Shown: positions 23,835-35,152 of the stretch, in pieces | Numbering within the stretch: the first letter of the stretch is position 1 | Layout: each line of letters begins with the position of its first letter | Assembly: GCA_963971535.1 (NCBI GenBank) | Contig: OZ020589.1 | Span: 87,867,796 to 87,931,795 of the forward strand | Reading direction: 5' to 3' | DNA length: 64,000 nt | Origin: Notolepis coatsorum | Taxonomy: Eukaryota > Chordata > Actinopteri > Aulopiformes > Paralepididae | The notes under the pieces: generated by a model | Seen by the model: only the letters and a program-made list of their open reading frames with translations | Told to the model about the DNA's origin: nothing | Databases searched by the model: none | Made by a program: the position numbers and the translations under genes

Positions 23835-26800
23835 TCAGCCGCACACTGCGGTCTTTACCTTCTCAGCTGCTGCGAACCACAGGTCAATTCCAGCCTGCCC
23901 CACCCCAATCACCCGGGCTGTGGATATCTCAAGATAAATCACATCCAATAGAGTTAGGGACCAGTTAATCATTGTAAGCTTCTCAGGCTCCTTCCATCTC
24001 ATTGCTATTAGCTTCTTCGCTGCTGTGACGCCCGCTAGGACAACCCTTTTCAGTTGTACGGACGCGGGTAGTGTCGTTATATCGTTCAGGAGTAGCGTAA
24101 CAGCTGTGAATGGGATAGTTAAGCCACACAGATCTGAAAGTTTGTCCGTTATTGACCTCCAGAAGCGGGCCACTGGTGGGCAATCCCAATACATATGCAT
24201 ATAAGTGCCAGTGGCCTTTTGAGAGCACAAAGTGCACCGAGAGTCGGTTATCAGTCCCATAGCATATAGCTTCCTAGGTGTAAGATAGGTCCTATGAATA
24301 TAATTAAAATTAATTTGCTGGTGATTGGGGTTGCGGGAAGATAATGCCACATTTGCCCAAACATCATCCCAGTCAAACTCGGGGTCCAACTCCGGGATAT
24401 CCACACGCCAGATTGTATCCAATGATAAATTTTTATACGTGGATTGAATTAAGAGCGTATAAAAGTCGGAGACAAACCCTCTGGATGTCGTCCTGTCCAC
24501 TATGAGCCTGAGGAAGGGGTGTGGGTGCAAGGCTTGAGCCCACGGTACGCCATGCGCCCTCAGTGCTGACCTTAGTTGAAGGTAAAGAAAGAAGGACTCG
24601 CCGGGAAGATCATAAAATTCTCTTAAGTCCTGAAACGCACGGAGGCCGTTCTTATCATAAATATCCTCCAGAGTATGCACTCCCCTCCTTTGCCATTGAG
24701 GAATATTAACCGGCTTGTGTCCAACAAGTAATTGCTGGTTATTAAAAATTGGAGAGTCCAGGTGCCAAGGGCATTTAACCCCACACGACCTCTGTACATT
24801 ACGCCACGTTTGGATCACGTGAGTTATGATCGGTCCATACCTCAGCCGGCATTTCGAAATAGAGACAGTGGAGTACACTACATCCTGCAATCTTAGCGGA
24901 GATACCGCCGCCGCTTCTAAGGAGCGCCACGATACAGCCTCTACAGGGTCTAGCCAGCACATCAGAGGTCTCAGTGAAAAGGACCAGAAATAAAGTTTAA
25001 AATCAGGGATTGCGAGGCCCCCATCTTGTTTTCTACGTTGAGTAGTAGCTCTTTTGATTCTCAGGCGTTTGTTATTCCAGACAAACTTAGATACCATCGA
25101 TTGTACCTTGCGCCAGTGGTCTATTGGAGGGGGCAGGGGGAGCATTGAGCTAATAAAATTTATCCTAGGCAGGATGTTCATTTTGATTATGGAAGCCCGG
25201 GCTTGTAAGGAGTTAGGAAGGGACGACCACCTGTCTAGATCCTGGCGTATTTTATCATAAGTACCCGTGAAGTTGTACTTAGTAGTTTGGTTCAGCGTGG
25301 GGAATATCTCTATGCCCAAGTATTTAAAATGTTCTACTATGGGGATATCAGCTGGTAGTCGTACCGCCTTGGCCAGTTCATTAAGAGGTAGGCAGGCTGA
25401 TTTGTTCCAGTTAATCTTAAAACCTGACAATTTACCAAAGTCGTCGATTATCTTCAATAATTTTGTGGCCGACCGGGAGGGGTCGTCCATGAAAATCAGC
25501 AGGTCATCCGCATAGAGAGCAATTTTGTGTGGAGTATTGTTGACCATTATGGGGACGATGTCCTCCGATTGCCTAATAAATTGGGCCAAAGGTTCGAGGG
25601 AAAGCGCGAACAGTCCCGGGCTCAGAGGGCAACCCTGTCTAGAAGATCTGGAGACTGGAAAGAGTGTGGAACAGTTTTTGCCTGTCAGTATCATCGCAGA
25701 CGGCGAGGCATACAGGACTTTAATCATATGAATAAAACTCTTTCCAAGACCCATGACCTCAAGTACCTTCCACAGGTATGACCACTCAAGTCTGTCAAAC
25801 GCCTTCATGGCATCCAAAGACAGAACTGTGGATGGAGTTGTATTGTCTTTACTGTTATCGATTACATGCAACAGCCTCCTAAGATTATCTGCAGCCAGAC
25901 GCCCCGGGATAAAACCAGTTTGATCGCAGTGTACCAATACAGACATAAATCTCTGCAGGCGACGGGCCAGCACCTTGGCAAACACCTTTAAATCGGCCCC
26001 GAGAAGACTCAAGGGTCTATAGCTACCACAGTCATTGGGATCTTTGTCCTTCTTGAGAAGTAAAGAAATCAACGCCATATTGACATCTCTTGAGAACTCC
26101 CCTTGTTCGATAGCGTAATTGATCATATCGAGCATCAATGGACCCAGTTGGTCCCAGAAAGCTAAATACACTTCGGGTGGAATACCATCCCAGCCTGGTG
26201 CCTTACCCCTCTGCATTTCAACAATCGTCTCCCTCAATTCTACGAGAGTAATCGGTCTCCCCAGTTCCTTGGCCTCTTCCTCAGAAATGTGGGGTATCTC
26301 AAGCCCGCCAATGAACGATTCAAATTTAGAGTCATCCAGATTACCCTCTGAGCTATATAACTGTGAGTAAAACTCTTTAAAAGTGTCATTGATCTTTTTC
26401 GAATCAGTAGTGACTGCACCCTGGCTCGTCCTAATCGAGGGGATATCCGAGAAATGATCATTTGAGCGTATTTTCATTGCCAATAGATGGCTAGGTCTGG
26501 AGCCGTGAAAATAGTAATTTTGTCTTGTCCTATGTATCAAGAACTCAGACTGTTGTTTAAGTATGGAGTTTATTTCTTTTTTGACTATCTTACGTTGTGT
26601 GTTTAGTCGTTCATTATAGTCAGTTTGCAAGGATGCGTATAGGTCCGCATATAATGATTCCAGTCCTTCTAGCTTTTTTGACCGGGATTTTCGCAAATTG
26701 GAGGCAAATAGTGTGACATGACCTCTGATGAATCCTTTCAATGCGTTCCACAGGACCCTAGGGTCTTCTACTGTGCCAACGTTGATCTGCAAAAATTCAG

Positions 26801-27598
26801 CTAGTTTACTCCTGAACTGAAGTCATCGTTCTTTAGCAAGGTCGAATTAAAACGCCATCTGGGAGCTCTTGCGGAGAGCCTGCCAAAGGTTGCCGTAAGG
26901 AAAACCCCCTTGTGGTCTGAGAGAGCCAAGGGAACCAATGAGACCTCGAAACTATCAAACATATTAGGGGACGCGAATGCATAGTCAATTCGAGAGAAGC
27001 TTTTGTGTCTGGCTGACAGGTGAGAGTAATCTTTGAGGGTGGGGTTGCATAAGCGCCAAAGGTCTGTGAGCCCTGTGTCTTTGGCCCACATCCTAAGGGC
27101 CTTAGAAGCCCGTTTTTGGTCGCTCGTTTCAGAGGGCCCGGACCTATCCATCTCCGCATCCCAGCACGCATTAAAATCGCCACCCACAATGAGAGCGTAT
27201 CCATTAAGTTCCAACATATTCTTCGTGATTGTATTATAGAACGCTGAATCAAATGTGTTAGGAGCATACAATGCTATTATAGCCATCTTCCTATGCAAGA
27301 ATTCAACTTTTGCTATAGTAATCCTTCCCTCCGTGTCCGACCATACATCCAAGATTTTGATATCAAGGTTACGTCTTGTAACTATGACTACTCCTTTCGT
27401 CTTATCATCGGCTGAGGATGAGGAGATAACGTGATATTGCCGATTTGCCAGTCTTGACACGTCACCTACCAATAAATGCGTTTCACTAAGGAGAGCAAGG
27501 TCAATATTTCTCCTCTTCAATAGCCAAAGGACACTGGCACGCTTGTGTGGGGCGTTAAGCCCTCCTGCGTTCCTAATTAAAATATTCAATTTAGCCAT
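23835..27598 (-). pseudogene. L1-B ORF2: endonuclease plus reverse transcriptase, one frameshift
   Basis: The endonuclease part (27598-26801, 265 codons) begins MAKLNILIRNAGGLN. It shows the APE landmarks LLSETHL, YAPN, GGDFNACW, SRIDYAFAS and LSDHKGV. The RT part (from about 26820 to 23835; first Met at 26792) shows GYRPLSLL-like block SYRPLSLLGADLKVF, QTGFIPGR, the catalytic block LSLDAMKAFDRLEW, SRQGCPLSPGLF, and YADD at 25503-25514. A C-terminal CTLC...H...C zinc motif follows. The two parts are out of frame by one base near 26810-26822, where endonuclease-frame text NDDFSSGVN ends in a stop. That single indel is the only break I see. Total about 1250 residues, normal for L1 ORF2. Confidence 0.93.
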
Positions 27599-27959
27599 GG
27601 TCGAGCTTGTATAAATGCGTAGAGAACATACCCGTGCAGCCAGGCTGAGTACAGTTGTGCTGATCCCGGCGGGCCCGGACGGTCAATCCCAGGAGTTCAG
27701 AGGAGGAACGATTACACACATATAAGACAACAGTACATAAAACACATAAAAATACCACCCCAGTTACAACCCCCCCTCCTTCTACTCTAAACCCTATCCC
27801 ACCCGTCCTATTATAAGGCCCCCTATACCCACTCTCCAATCCCCACCCTATGCCCCATCCCCTGAGGATGGTCATCTTCTTACATGGATCAATAAGACGC
27901 TCCCCACTCCAACCCCCCTCTAGATAAACCCCTGAGTAAACCCCCACTAGTCCAATAAA

Positions 27960-28990
27960 CACAAATAATAATAAAAATAAAATTCAATAAAGATATCGGT
28001 CGAAACCCACCTAAGCACTGGCCCCAACATGAGATAACCATAATGGTAAAAATAGCCATTATTAAATAATAACTCCACATCAACCTGCAGCCATCTATTT
28101 CCGAATCTGCGCTTCAACGTCGCATTGTTATGGCCCAAAAGGGTATAGGAAAATTCAAAACGAAATTAAATTAAAGCATCCCAGCCGATAGTCTAAGGCA
28201 GGGTCGGGTCACAGGTTAATTGTGCAAAATTGTGTGAACAGTGTCAATTAAACCATGACAAAAAAAGGAAGGGAAAAAAAGGGTTATGGTCAAAGTGCAC
28301 CCCTTTAGCTGTCCCTCTGATCAGGCACAACGGCTGAAATGACATAACCTATGTAAGAATAGAATTAAACACATTCATTAATCAATCCGGGGATGGTAAT
28401 AGGCAACACCTGACACCACCTGTTATCATACATTGTTTCAATAAAGATATCGGTCGGAGCAGTTAGTCCAAGGTAGGATCGAATCACAGTTAAATTGCTC
28501 ATTCAAATGCCATTAAAACAGCGACAATAATTATTATATAATTACTCAGCATCAACCCTGTAACCATCTACCTTGGAGTCTGCATATTAATGTCGCAACG
28601 TTATAGCATAAGTGGCTCACGGAAAATTCAAAACAAAATTAAGGCGAATCAGCAGTTAGTCCAAGGTAGAATCGGATCACATTTAAATCGCGCATACAGA
28701 TGACATAAAAACAGCGACAATAGGAAAGAAAAAGAAAGGAAAAGAGGGTAATGGCTAGAGTGCAAGCCATATAACCATATAGCCATGAAGTGCATAGCCA
28801 TACCCGACCCAACCTGTTATCATATATTGTATATGCATATTCAACCGACCTTGGCATCTACTTTGGATCCCAAAGCTCAAAACAACCTGGATATAAAAAA
28901 AAAAGCATACCAGAAGTTAGTTAGGGATTCGGTCACTCTTGAATTGTGCAAACCAATGTCCCTTTGAACAGCAACAGCAACCAAAATACG
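27960..28990 (-). repeat. Degenerate tandem repeats in the L1-B inter-ORF spacer
   Basis: Phrases such as TTAGTCCAAGGTAGGATCG recur at about 28188, 28466, 28655 and 28914. CAATAAAGATATCGGTCG recurs at 27987 and 28439. The spacing is roughly 190-280 bp. The region separates ORF1 from ORF2 and contains no supported ORF. It could be an internal promoter or regulatory array, but that is inference. Confidence 0.75.
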
Positions 28991-29327
28991 TAACCATTAA
29001 CGGGTCTCGAATGTCTCAGCGCAGACTATAGACGAAGCCCGCTGGCTGGCTAGCCCGAGGCTAGCGCGTAAGCTAGTGATGAATCCGGATAGCACGTTAG
29101 CCTATTATGTACATTGTTCAGCTAGCTCGTTAGCTTCCAAAGAGGCGATACACAAGTACGACCATGAGGTCAGCTTTAGCAAGTAACAGAAGTCATTGGG
29201 AAGCCCCGCTAGTTGGATGGGCAGAGGACAGTTAGCATGTCTGGGCATGACAGCAAGTGTTTGTGAATAGTCGACCTAATCAATGTATATAGGCCCAAAC
29301 CGCCAAGTCACTCACCCTCCATAGATA

Positions 29328-30242
29328 TCAAGCAACAGACTCGGGTGTCTCCGCGAGATATTCCTTCGCTTTAGCCAACGACCAAAACAAACGCTGACCA
29401 CCGACCTTCTCCAACACAGATAATTTCGCGGGAGCGAATAACGTGGGCCTCAGGCCTAGTTTCCATAGCTTAGTCAGGACCACCTTGTATTCGGCTCTCT
29501 GTGCTTGAACCTCTGGTGTAAAGTCTTCGAAAATGGCCACTTTGTGATCGCCAAGCCTCAGATTACCCCTTCTGGTACGAGCCGACCGCATGATGAGTTC
29601 TCTCTGCTGGAGTCTGTTCAGCTTGACTATGATGGGCCTCGGCTCTTTGTTCACGCCGGGAGAAAACCTGCCCGCTCTGTAGGCCGATTCACAGATAGGA
29701 GGCATAGGGAGGACGTCCGTCCCTAGTATCTTCTGCAGCAGTTCGGGCACGGTCTCAGAGAGACGGCCTTCACCGCTGGTCTCCGGTACTCCAACAATCC
29801 TGACGTTGTGGCGTCTATCCCGGGACTGCATCTCCTCCATTGCCGACTGTAGTTTGTTGACTTCAGCCTGCCTAGCCAGCAGGGCGGATTCAAGACCCGC
29901 CATCTTCTCGCACTGTGATGATACCTCCGTCGTTAGCATGGCTAGTTCGTTAGCATTAGCCGATGAGGCAGCGTGAATCGCCTCCATCTTGTCTGTCAGC
30001 GGGACTACCGCCAGCCGTATTTCTTCTGATATCTCACGACGGAGGCTGATACAGAAATCCGCCAACACTTTCTTCTGTGCTTCAGCGATGCGTGTCTCAG
30101 AGTCTGCGTGTAGCTTGGTCATGACCAAGAGCACAGCTTCGCTTAACTCCCCGACAGCGGGAGACGGTGCGGCCAGGCTCGGCGGTGCCGGCTTGCTGGT
30201 TGTGGCGCCTGGTTTCATGGCTCTGGTTTCCACCCCCGCCAT
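29328..30242 (-). CDS. L1-B ORF1 protein (304 aa)
   Basis: Begins MAGVETRAMKPG and is intact. Residues about 30-140 are helical and heptad-rich (EAVLLVMTKLHADSETRIAE onwards), consistent with the ORF1p coiled coil that forms trimers. RDRRHNVRIVGVPE (around residue 145) is the classic start of the L1 ORF1 RNA-recognition domain. The following region with RPIIVKLNRLQQRELIM and VAIFEDFTPEVQAQR matches the rest of that domain and the C-terminal domain. The family binds element RNA and acts as a nucleic-acid chaperone in the cytoplasmic RNP. It is the first ORF on the minus strand, 172 bp after the element start. Confidence 0.95.
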   Translation of the reverse strand: MAGVETRAMKPGATTSKPAPPSLAAPSPAVGELSEAVLLVMTKLHADSETRIAEAQKKVLADFCISLRREISEEIRLAVVPLTDKMEAIHAASSANANELAMLTTEVSSQCEKMAGLESALLARQAEVNKLQSAMEEMQSRDRRHNVRIVGVPETSGEGRLSETVPELLQKILGTDVLPMPPICESAYRAGRFSPGVNKEPRPIIVKLNRLQQRELIMRSARTRRGNLRLGDHKVAIFEDFTPEVQAQRAEYKVVLTKLWKLGLRPTLFAPAKLSVLEKVGGQRLFWSLAKAKEYLAETPESVA

Positions 30243-30432
30243 CGTAGAAAGTCGAAAAAAGTCGATGAATGTATACTAAACACGACGACCTAGCAAACAG
30301 ATAAAAAACAAATAAAAATAAAATAAAGACTAATGGGGAGAAACGTATATTCAGCACGGTAGAAGGGAGCTCATGTGAAACACGTCTACTCCATGATCGC
30401 TCAGCTCCGCCCCCATCAGGTTGATATTATTA

Positions 30433-30649
30433 GGTTGATAATGGTGTCAGTGTTTCAGATAGCAAGGTGGAGATCTTTGTTAACTAGTAGAGCTTTGGTT
30501 GAGAGAGATTACAGTGCTGTCTCTTAAAACTCATAAACAAGTATTGAGCAAGACGAGTTTGTCTGTTGTGTTGTGCGTATTGTATGGGAGGGATAATGAT
30601 GACTGTGTGTAACTAGGAGGGATATGAGGACTGTGTGTATGTGGCACTG
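30433..30649. other. Unassigned sequence
   Basis: Short stretch between L1-B and the next retroelement tail. Nothing recognised. Confidence 0.4.
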
Positions 30650-30831
30650 AATTGATGTAAACAAGACGAAAGTGTTTCTCTGGTCTGCATCCCCTTAACA
30701 ATTGTGTGTATTGAGCCGTACTGTATTGTACCCATTCTGCAATCTGTTAAATAAAGTTTTCATTCATTCATTCATTCATTCATTCATTCATTCATTCATT
30801 CATTCATTCATTCATTCATTCATTCATTCAT
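30650..30831 (+). repeat. Dispersed retroelement tail, plus strand, with (CATT)n
   Basis: GATGTAAACAAGACGAAAG, CTGCATCCCCTTAACAATTG and CATTCTGCAATCTGTTAAAT lead into about 18 CATT units (30759-30831). Same family as 43744 and 55755, inverse to 23061. Confidence 0.88.
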
Positions 30832-30982
30832 GTGTAGAAAGAATAACTATAACATTCTCATTCTCAAAGACCACAGTCTTAAACACACGCACACACAAAA
30901 GATACATGGACTATTGTTATTGGACACAAGCCACACACATGGACCCTGCACCATAATACACCTGTGATTATAGTATACTTGT

Positions 30983-31297
<315 letters not shown>

Positions 31298-31653
31298 GTC
31301 CTTGTGTTACATAAAACCCATCTGTGGCCTCGTGCAGAGGAAGGTGGTAAATACATGTTAGATATTCCAATGTACAGTTTTGCATACCATTGACTCAGAA
31401 TGGTCGGTTTTATTGAAATCGTCACAGCAGTATAGTTTGTTTATACTTCAGAAGTATGATATTTAAACATGGTCCCCAAAATGAATGGAAGCGAATGAGG
31501 AGCCTGACACCTGGGAGGAATGGGGGTGTTGCAGCGTTGGGGATGTTTAAAAAATATAATTTAATATAGAATATAATATAATAATTTGTGCTTCACCTAA
31601 AAATTTGGTCAGCAGCCTCCACTGACGGGGACATGGTATTTAATCGCACGATA
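31298..31653. other. Unassigned sequence
   Basis: No gene or repeat structure seen. Ends at the BEL target duplication GACT. Confidence 0.4.
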
Positions 31654-31657
31654 GACT

Positions 31658-32099
31658 TGTAAGAGCCGCATTCAAGCTTATTTGTTTTGATTAATTGTGA
31701 ATCTGTATTAATACATTTCTCTGTTGCAGTGAGTGGGGCGCTTTGCTCAGGTGAATGGGGCAGGGCTAACGCTAAAGCCACAGGTGCGGCGTGTGACGGC
31801 AGAGCAGCAGGCAGCAGCAATACTGTCATTGACACGCAGCGCAGACGCAACCTTTTGTTACTAAGATTATTAGGATCTCTTGTTTTGTTATTGAGATTAT
31901 TGGGATCTCTTGTTTTATTTCTATGTACGGTATTGTTTTCATATTTTGTTCTTGCTGGACCATTAAAAGAGCAAAAGGAACAACATAAGCGTGCAGTGGT
32001 TTCTGTTCTGCGACTGCGAGTCTGACACTGCTTCCCAACCTACAAGTGGAAGATTCAAATAGGTTATAAGACAAACCTGTTAGGATTTTGGCCACTACA
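31658..32099 (+). repeat. 5' LTR of the BEL derivative
   Basis: TGTAAGAGCCGCATTC ... GGCCACTACA. It includes a diverged internal duplication of GATTATTAGGATCTCTTGTT. The minus-strand open frame 31826-32095 lies inside it and is also found in the 3' LTR, so it is not a separate gene. Confidence 0.95.
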
Positions 32100-32448
32100 T
32101 CAAGTCAATGACAAGCTGCGATTGAAGAGCACGGATTATTGGGATCCGAAGGAACGAAAAAGGATTGGACTCTTGGAGGATCAAACAGGTCCATATTGGA
32201 ACGGAAAGCGCCGGCCCGACGCGCGGCTACAAACAGAGGAAACGCCGGCCTGACGGCTGTAAACAAGCAAGCAAACAAATAATTGAGGTATGTGTTTGCA
32301 AAAAACCAACGCCACATGAATAATTATTCGTTTGGAATAAATGCCAGGATTATTACTAAACGGACGTTTGCCTCTGATGACGATGTTTATGGACAGTGAA
32401 TATTTTATTTTGTGCTGGTGACATATCATGGATAAAGAGAGCAGCCAA

Positions 32449-32828
32449 GGAAACGCCGCCCTGGCGTGCGGCTGTAACCAAACAACAATTGAGAAAGACA
32501 ATGATAATGAAATAACCAGCCACTGTTTCTAAACACGTCGAAGACCTTGTGGATTTATTTATTTGTTTATTCTGAATTAAAATGGCGAGTAGAGATAAGG
32601 CAGACCTGCCCGTTAATGACATGGATGAGGCGCAGCTGCGCGCATCGAGACAAGGAAACGCCGGCCTGGCGTGCGGCTGTAACCAAACCAACAATTGAGA
32701 AAGACAATGATAATGAAATAACCAGCCACTGTTTCTAAACACGTCGAAGACCTTGTGGATTTATTTATTTGTTTATTCTGAATTAAAATGGCGAGTAGAG
32801 ATAAGGCAGACCTGCCCGTTAATGACAT
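32449..32828 (+). repeat. 205-bp tandem duplication in the BEL leader
   Basis: GGAAACGCCG begins units at 32449 and 32654. Both contain AACACGTCGAAGACCTTGTG and ATGGCGAGTAGAGATAAGGC. Short open frames on both strands derive from it. Confidence 0.93.
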
Positions 32829-32858
32829 ATGAGGCGCAGCTGCGCGCATCCAAATAGG

Positions 32859-34796
32859 ATGGCAGACACACGCTCAACGAGGTCTCACTCTTCCTCCCAC
32901 CACTCCTCCTCTTCCTCACGCATCAACGCGGAGGCAGAGAGACGATATTTATTGGCCAAAGCTTCTATGTTACAAGAAAAACATGCCATTGAAAGACAGG
33001 AACAAATGTTAAAAAAAAAGAGAGAAACATTAGAATTACAAGGTGAAATAGCAGCCAGCACAGCCAAAATTGACTATCTTAAAGACATTGAATTACGAAG
33101 GTGCCGCCCTGCACGGGCTGAAGCAGCAGCTACTGCGCTGGTATATTCAAAGCCAGATGTTTCAATTCATCCATATGACATAGGTGCTCCAGCTGTTAGG
33201 AGCAAGGCAGGAGCACATTACTTGCCCTTTTTTAATGTTAACGATGGTAATGCTCACAGTTGGCCCGATGCTCAGCCAGATGACACTAATGACCAGCACC
33301 AGCCCCAACTAGTGCACAATATTCGACCTGTCATGCCCATGTTGTCGCCTCAGTCTTCGTTTAGGAAGTTCCGGTTCCCGAGGGACCCCCCTGCCCAGTT
33401 CCCGTCCTCCACCTCGATGGTCAACCAGCGGCCCCGTCCTTTCACCGACAGCCCTCTGCCACAGGCCTCGCCCCTCACTTCTCCCGCAAAAGCCGGGCCG
33501 CAAGAGAAGGACGGAGCCCACCCCTCTGCCCAACGGGAGGCGCCGCAGGTGCATTTCAGACGGGGACTTCCTGTGTCTTGGCCACATGGTTCTGAGGCCA
33601 TCGCAGCAGCCAATAGGGAGGCGCCTGTTCTCACCACACCGGTCCAGAGTCCCTGTGAGGAAAAATCCAGAAGCCTGGCATCGGAGGAGAAGACCTCAGC
33701 AGGCATGAAGAGGGCAGAGGACAATACCTCAGCAGACATGAAGAGGGCAGAGGACAAGACCCCAGCAGACATGAAGAGGGCAGATGACAAGACCCCAGCA
33801 AGCATGAAGAGGGCAGAGGAGAAGACCCCAGCAGATATGAAGAGGGCAGAGGAGAAGACCCCAGCAGATATGAAGAGGGCAGAGGACAAGACCTCAGCAG
33901 GCATGAAGAGGGCAGAGGAGAAGACCCCAGCAGATATGAAGAGGGCAGAGGAGAAGACCCCAGCAGATATGAAGAGGGCAGAGGACAAGACCTCAGCAAA
34001 CATGAAGAGGGCAGAGGACAATACCTCAGCAGACATGAAGAGGGCAGAGGTCAAGACCCCAGCAGACAGGAAGAGGGCAGAGGACAAGACCCCAGCAGAT
34101 ATGAAGAGAGCAGAGTTATGTGGTCACATAGGGGCCGGGGATAGCCAAGCAGAGTTATGTGGTCACATAGGGGCCGGGGATAGCCAAACAGTACTCAAGT
34201 ACATTGGTAACGAGCACACTAGGAAGAATGCTCTGATGTTGACCGTCAAAAAGCACAAAGAGCTTTCCCCAGGTCACAGCCACACCCACTCGAGCAGCCA
34301 AAAGGTGAGCACTGAGCTAGGCGCTTTCAGGACCACACTTGGTGGACAGCTCCTCACAGTGGAAGACCTCTCACAGGCAGAGAGGTCAGTCATCACCTAT
34401 GTTCAAAAGCAATCCTTCCCAGTGGAAATGGCAGTGCTGGAAACCGCTCCATTCAGAGTGCAGAAGAACAGTAAGATCGATCCTATACTGGATGAAGGCC
34501 TACAAACCATCTTCTGCGAGAGATCTGACCTCTACGCCAGGACACAAGAATACCTTCTGCTACTACAAGGAAGACCGAAATGGAGCACAGTGAGAGAAAA
34601 AAAAGGAAAAAACTTTAACATTGGAGATGTCGTCCTGGTAGTCGACCCAACTGCTCCACGGGGGTCGTGGCCATTAGGCAGAGTACAGGAGACCAAGCCT
34701 GATGCAGGAGGTCTGACCCGTGCAGTGAAGCTCCAGACGAAAACATCCAATATTGATAGGCCCATAGCTAAGCTATGCCGCATTCCTGGAGATTGA
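32859..34796 (+). CDS. Chimeric gag / repeat / integrase-tail protein of the BEL derivative (645 aa)
   Basis: The start is placed at the ATG giving MADTRSTRSHSS; an in-frame ATG lies 30 bp upstream. Residues 1-30 are Ser/His-rich. About 30-90 form a charged coiled coil (INAEAERRYLLAKASMLQEK, QMLKKKRETLELQGEI) like BEL gag N-termini. About 95-270 is Pro-rich and unassigned. 276-418 holds thirteen copies of an 11-residue unit (consensus EDKTPADMKRA). Two 13-residue copies of ELCGHIGAGDSQ follow. The C-terminus has LSQAERSVITYVQKQSF, then RPKWS, then FNIGDVVLVVDPTAPRGSWP and RPIAKL. These match the region before the BEL integrase core and the DUF5641 domain after it. The catalytic core between PILDEG and YLLLLQGRPKW is absent. 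The frame is fully open, which suggests it is young or maintained. Function unknown. Confidence 0.82.
   Translation: MADTRSTRSHSSSHHSSSSSRINAEAERRYLLAKASMLQEKHAIERQEQMLKKKRETLELQGEIAASTAKIDYLKDIELRRCRPARAEAAATALVYSKPDVSIHPYDIGAPAVRSKAGAHYLPFFNVNDGNAHSWPDAQPDDTNDQHQPQLVHNIRPVMPMLSPQSSFRKFRFPRDPPAQFPSSTSMVNQRPRPFTDSPLPQASPLTSPAKAGPQEKDGAHPSAQREAPQVHFRRGLPVSWPHGSEAIAAANREAPVLTTPVQSPCEEKSRSLASEEKTSAGMKRAEDNTSADMKRAEDKTPADMKRADDKTPASMKRAEEKTPADMKRAEEKTPADMKRAEDKTSAGMKRAEEKTPADMKRAEEKTPADMKRAEDKTSANMKRAEDNTSADMKRAEVKTPADRKRAEDKTPADMKRAELCGHIGAGDSQAELCGHIGAGDSQTVLKYIGNEHTRKNALMLTVKKHKELSPGHSHTHSSSQKVSTELGAFRTTLGGQLLTVEDLSQAERSVITYVQKQSFPVEMAVLETAPFRVQKNSKIDPILDEGLQTIFCERSDLYARTQEYLLLLQGRPKWSTVREKKGKNFNIGDVVLVVDPTAPRGSWPLGRVQETKPDAGGLTRAVKLQTKTSNIDRPIAKLCRIPGD
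33684..34112 (+). repeat. 33-bp in-frame minisatellite, 13 units
   Basis: Exactly 429 bp of a 33-bp unit (GAAGACCCCAGCAGACATGA within it) coding for 11 residues. Units differ by few substitutions. The reverse frames of 122 and 245 residues are the antisense of this array. Confidence 0.97.
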
Positions 34797-34806
34797 AGAA
34801 TAACAG

Positions 34807-35140
34807 GTCTTCTTTCAACAGCCAAAAAGGGATGTAATGTATATACTATATTTTTCTAAATTAATTTGTTGATAGTTTTTACGGCTCTCTTTATTTGTCT
34901 GAGTAATTGATTCTTAGAGAACCCATAGACTGACGCATAGATATACACCCATAGACTAATACATACACATACACCCATGATACATATACATACACCCATA
35001 GACTGATGCATAGATATACACCCATAGACTTCTTTCAACATCAACAAGGGATAGAATGTATATACTATATTTTTCTAAATTAATTTGTTGATAGTTTTAC
35101 GGCTCTTTATTTTGTTTGAGTAATTGATTCCTAGAGAACA
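34807..35140 (+). repeat. Duplicated block upstream of the BEL 3' LTR
   Basis: CTTCTTTCAACA ... ATTTTTCTAAATTAATTTGT ... TTCTTAGAGAAC occurs at 34810-34920 and again at 35028-35140. It is separated by a short ATACACCCATAGACT array. The purine tract AATTAGGGGCCGG just before 35153 may serve as the polypurine tract. Confidence 0.88.
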
Positions 35141-35152
35141 ATTAGGGGCCGG

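Larger units (their letters stand above)
23297..30414 (-). mobile_element. Full-length L1/Tx1-type LINE (L1-B)
   Basis: Flanked by an 18-bp target duplication ATCAGGTTGATATTATTA (23279-23296 and 30415-30432). On the minus strand the element starts GGGGGCGGAGCTGAGC. It carries ORF1 (30242-29328), a 1.7-kb inter-ORF spacer, the ORF2 endonuclease and RT (27598-23835), and a 3' region ending in an A-run (a T-run on the plus strand at 23297). The perfect long duplication and near-intact ORFs point to a recent insertion. Confidence 0.95.

Noticed and set aside
33350-34087. A 245-codon minus-strand frame of Ser/Ala-Leu-Phe repeats
   Set aside because: It is the antisense of the 33-bp minisatellite in the BEL-derived ORF. 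The plus strand keeps BEL similarity at both ends, the minus strand none.
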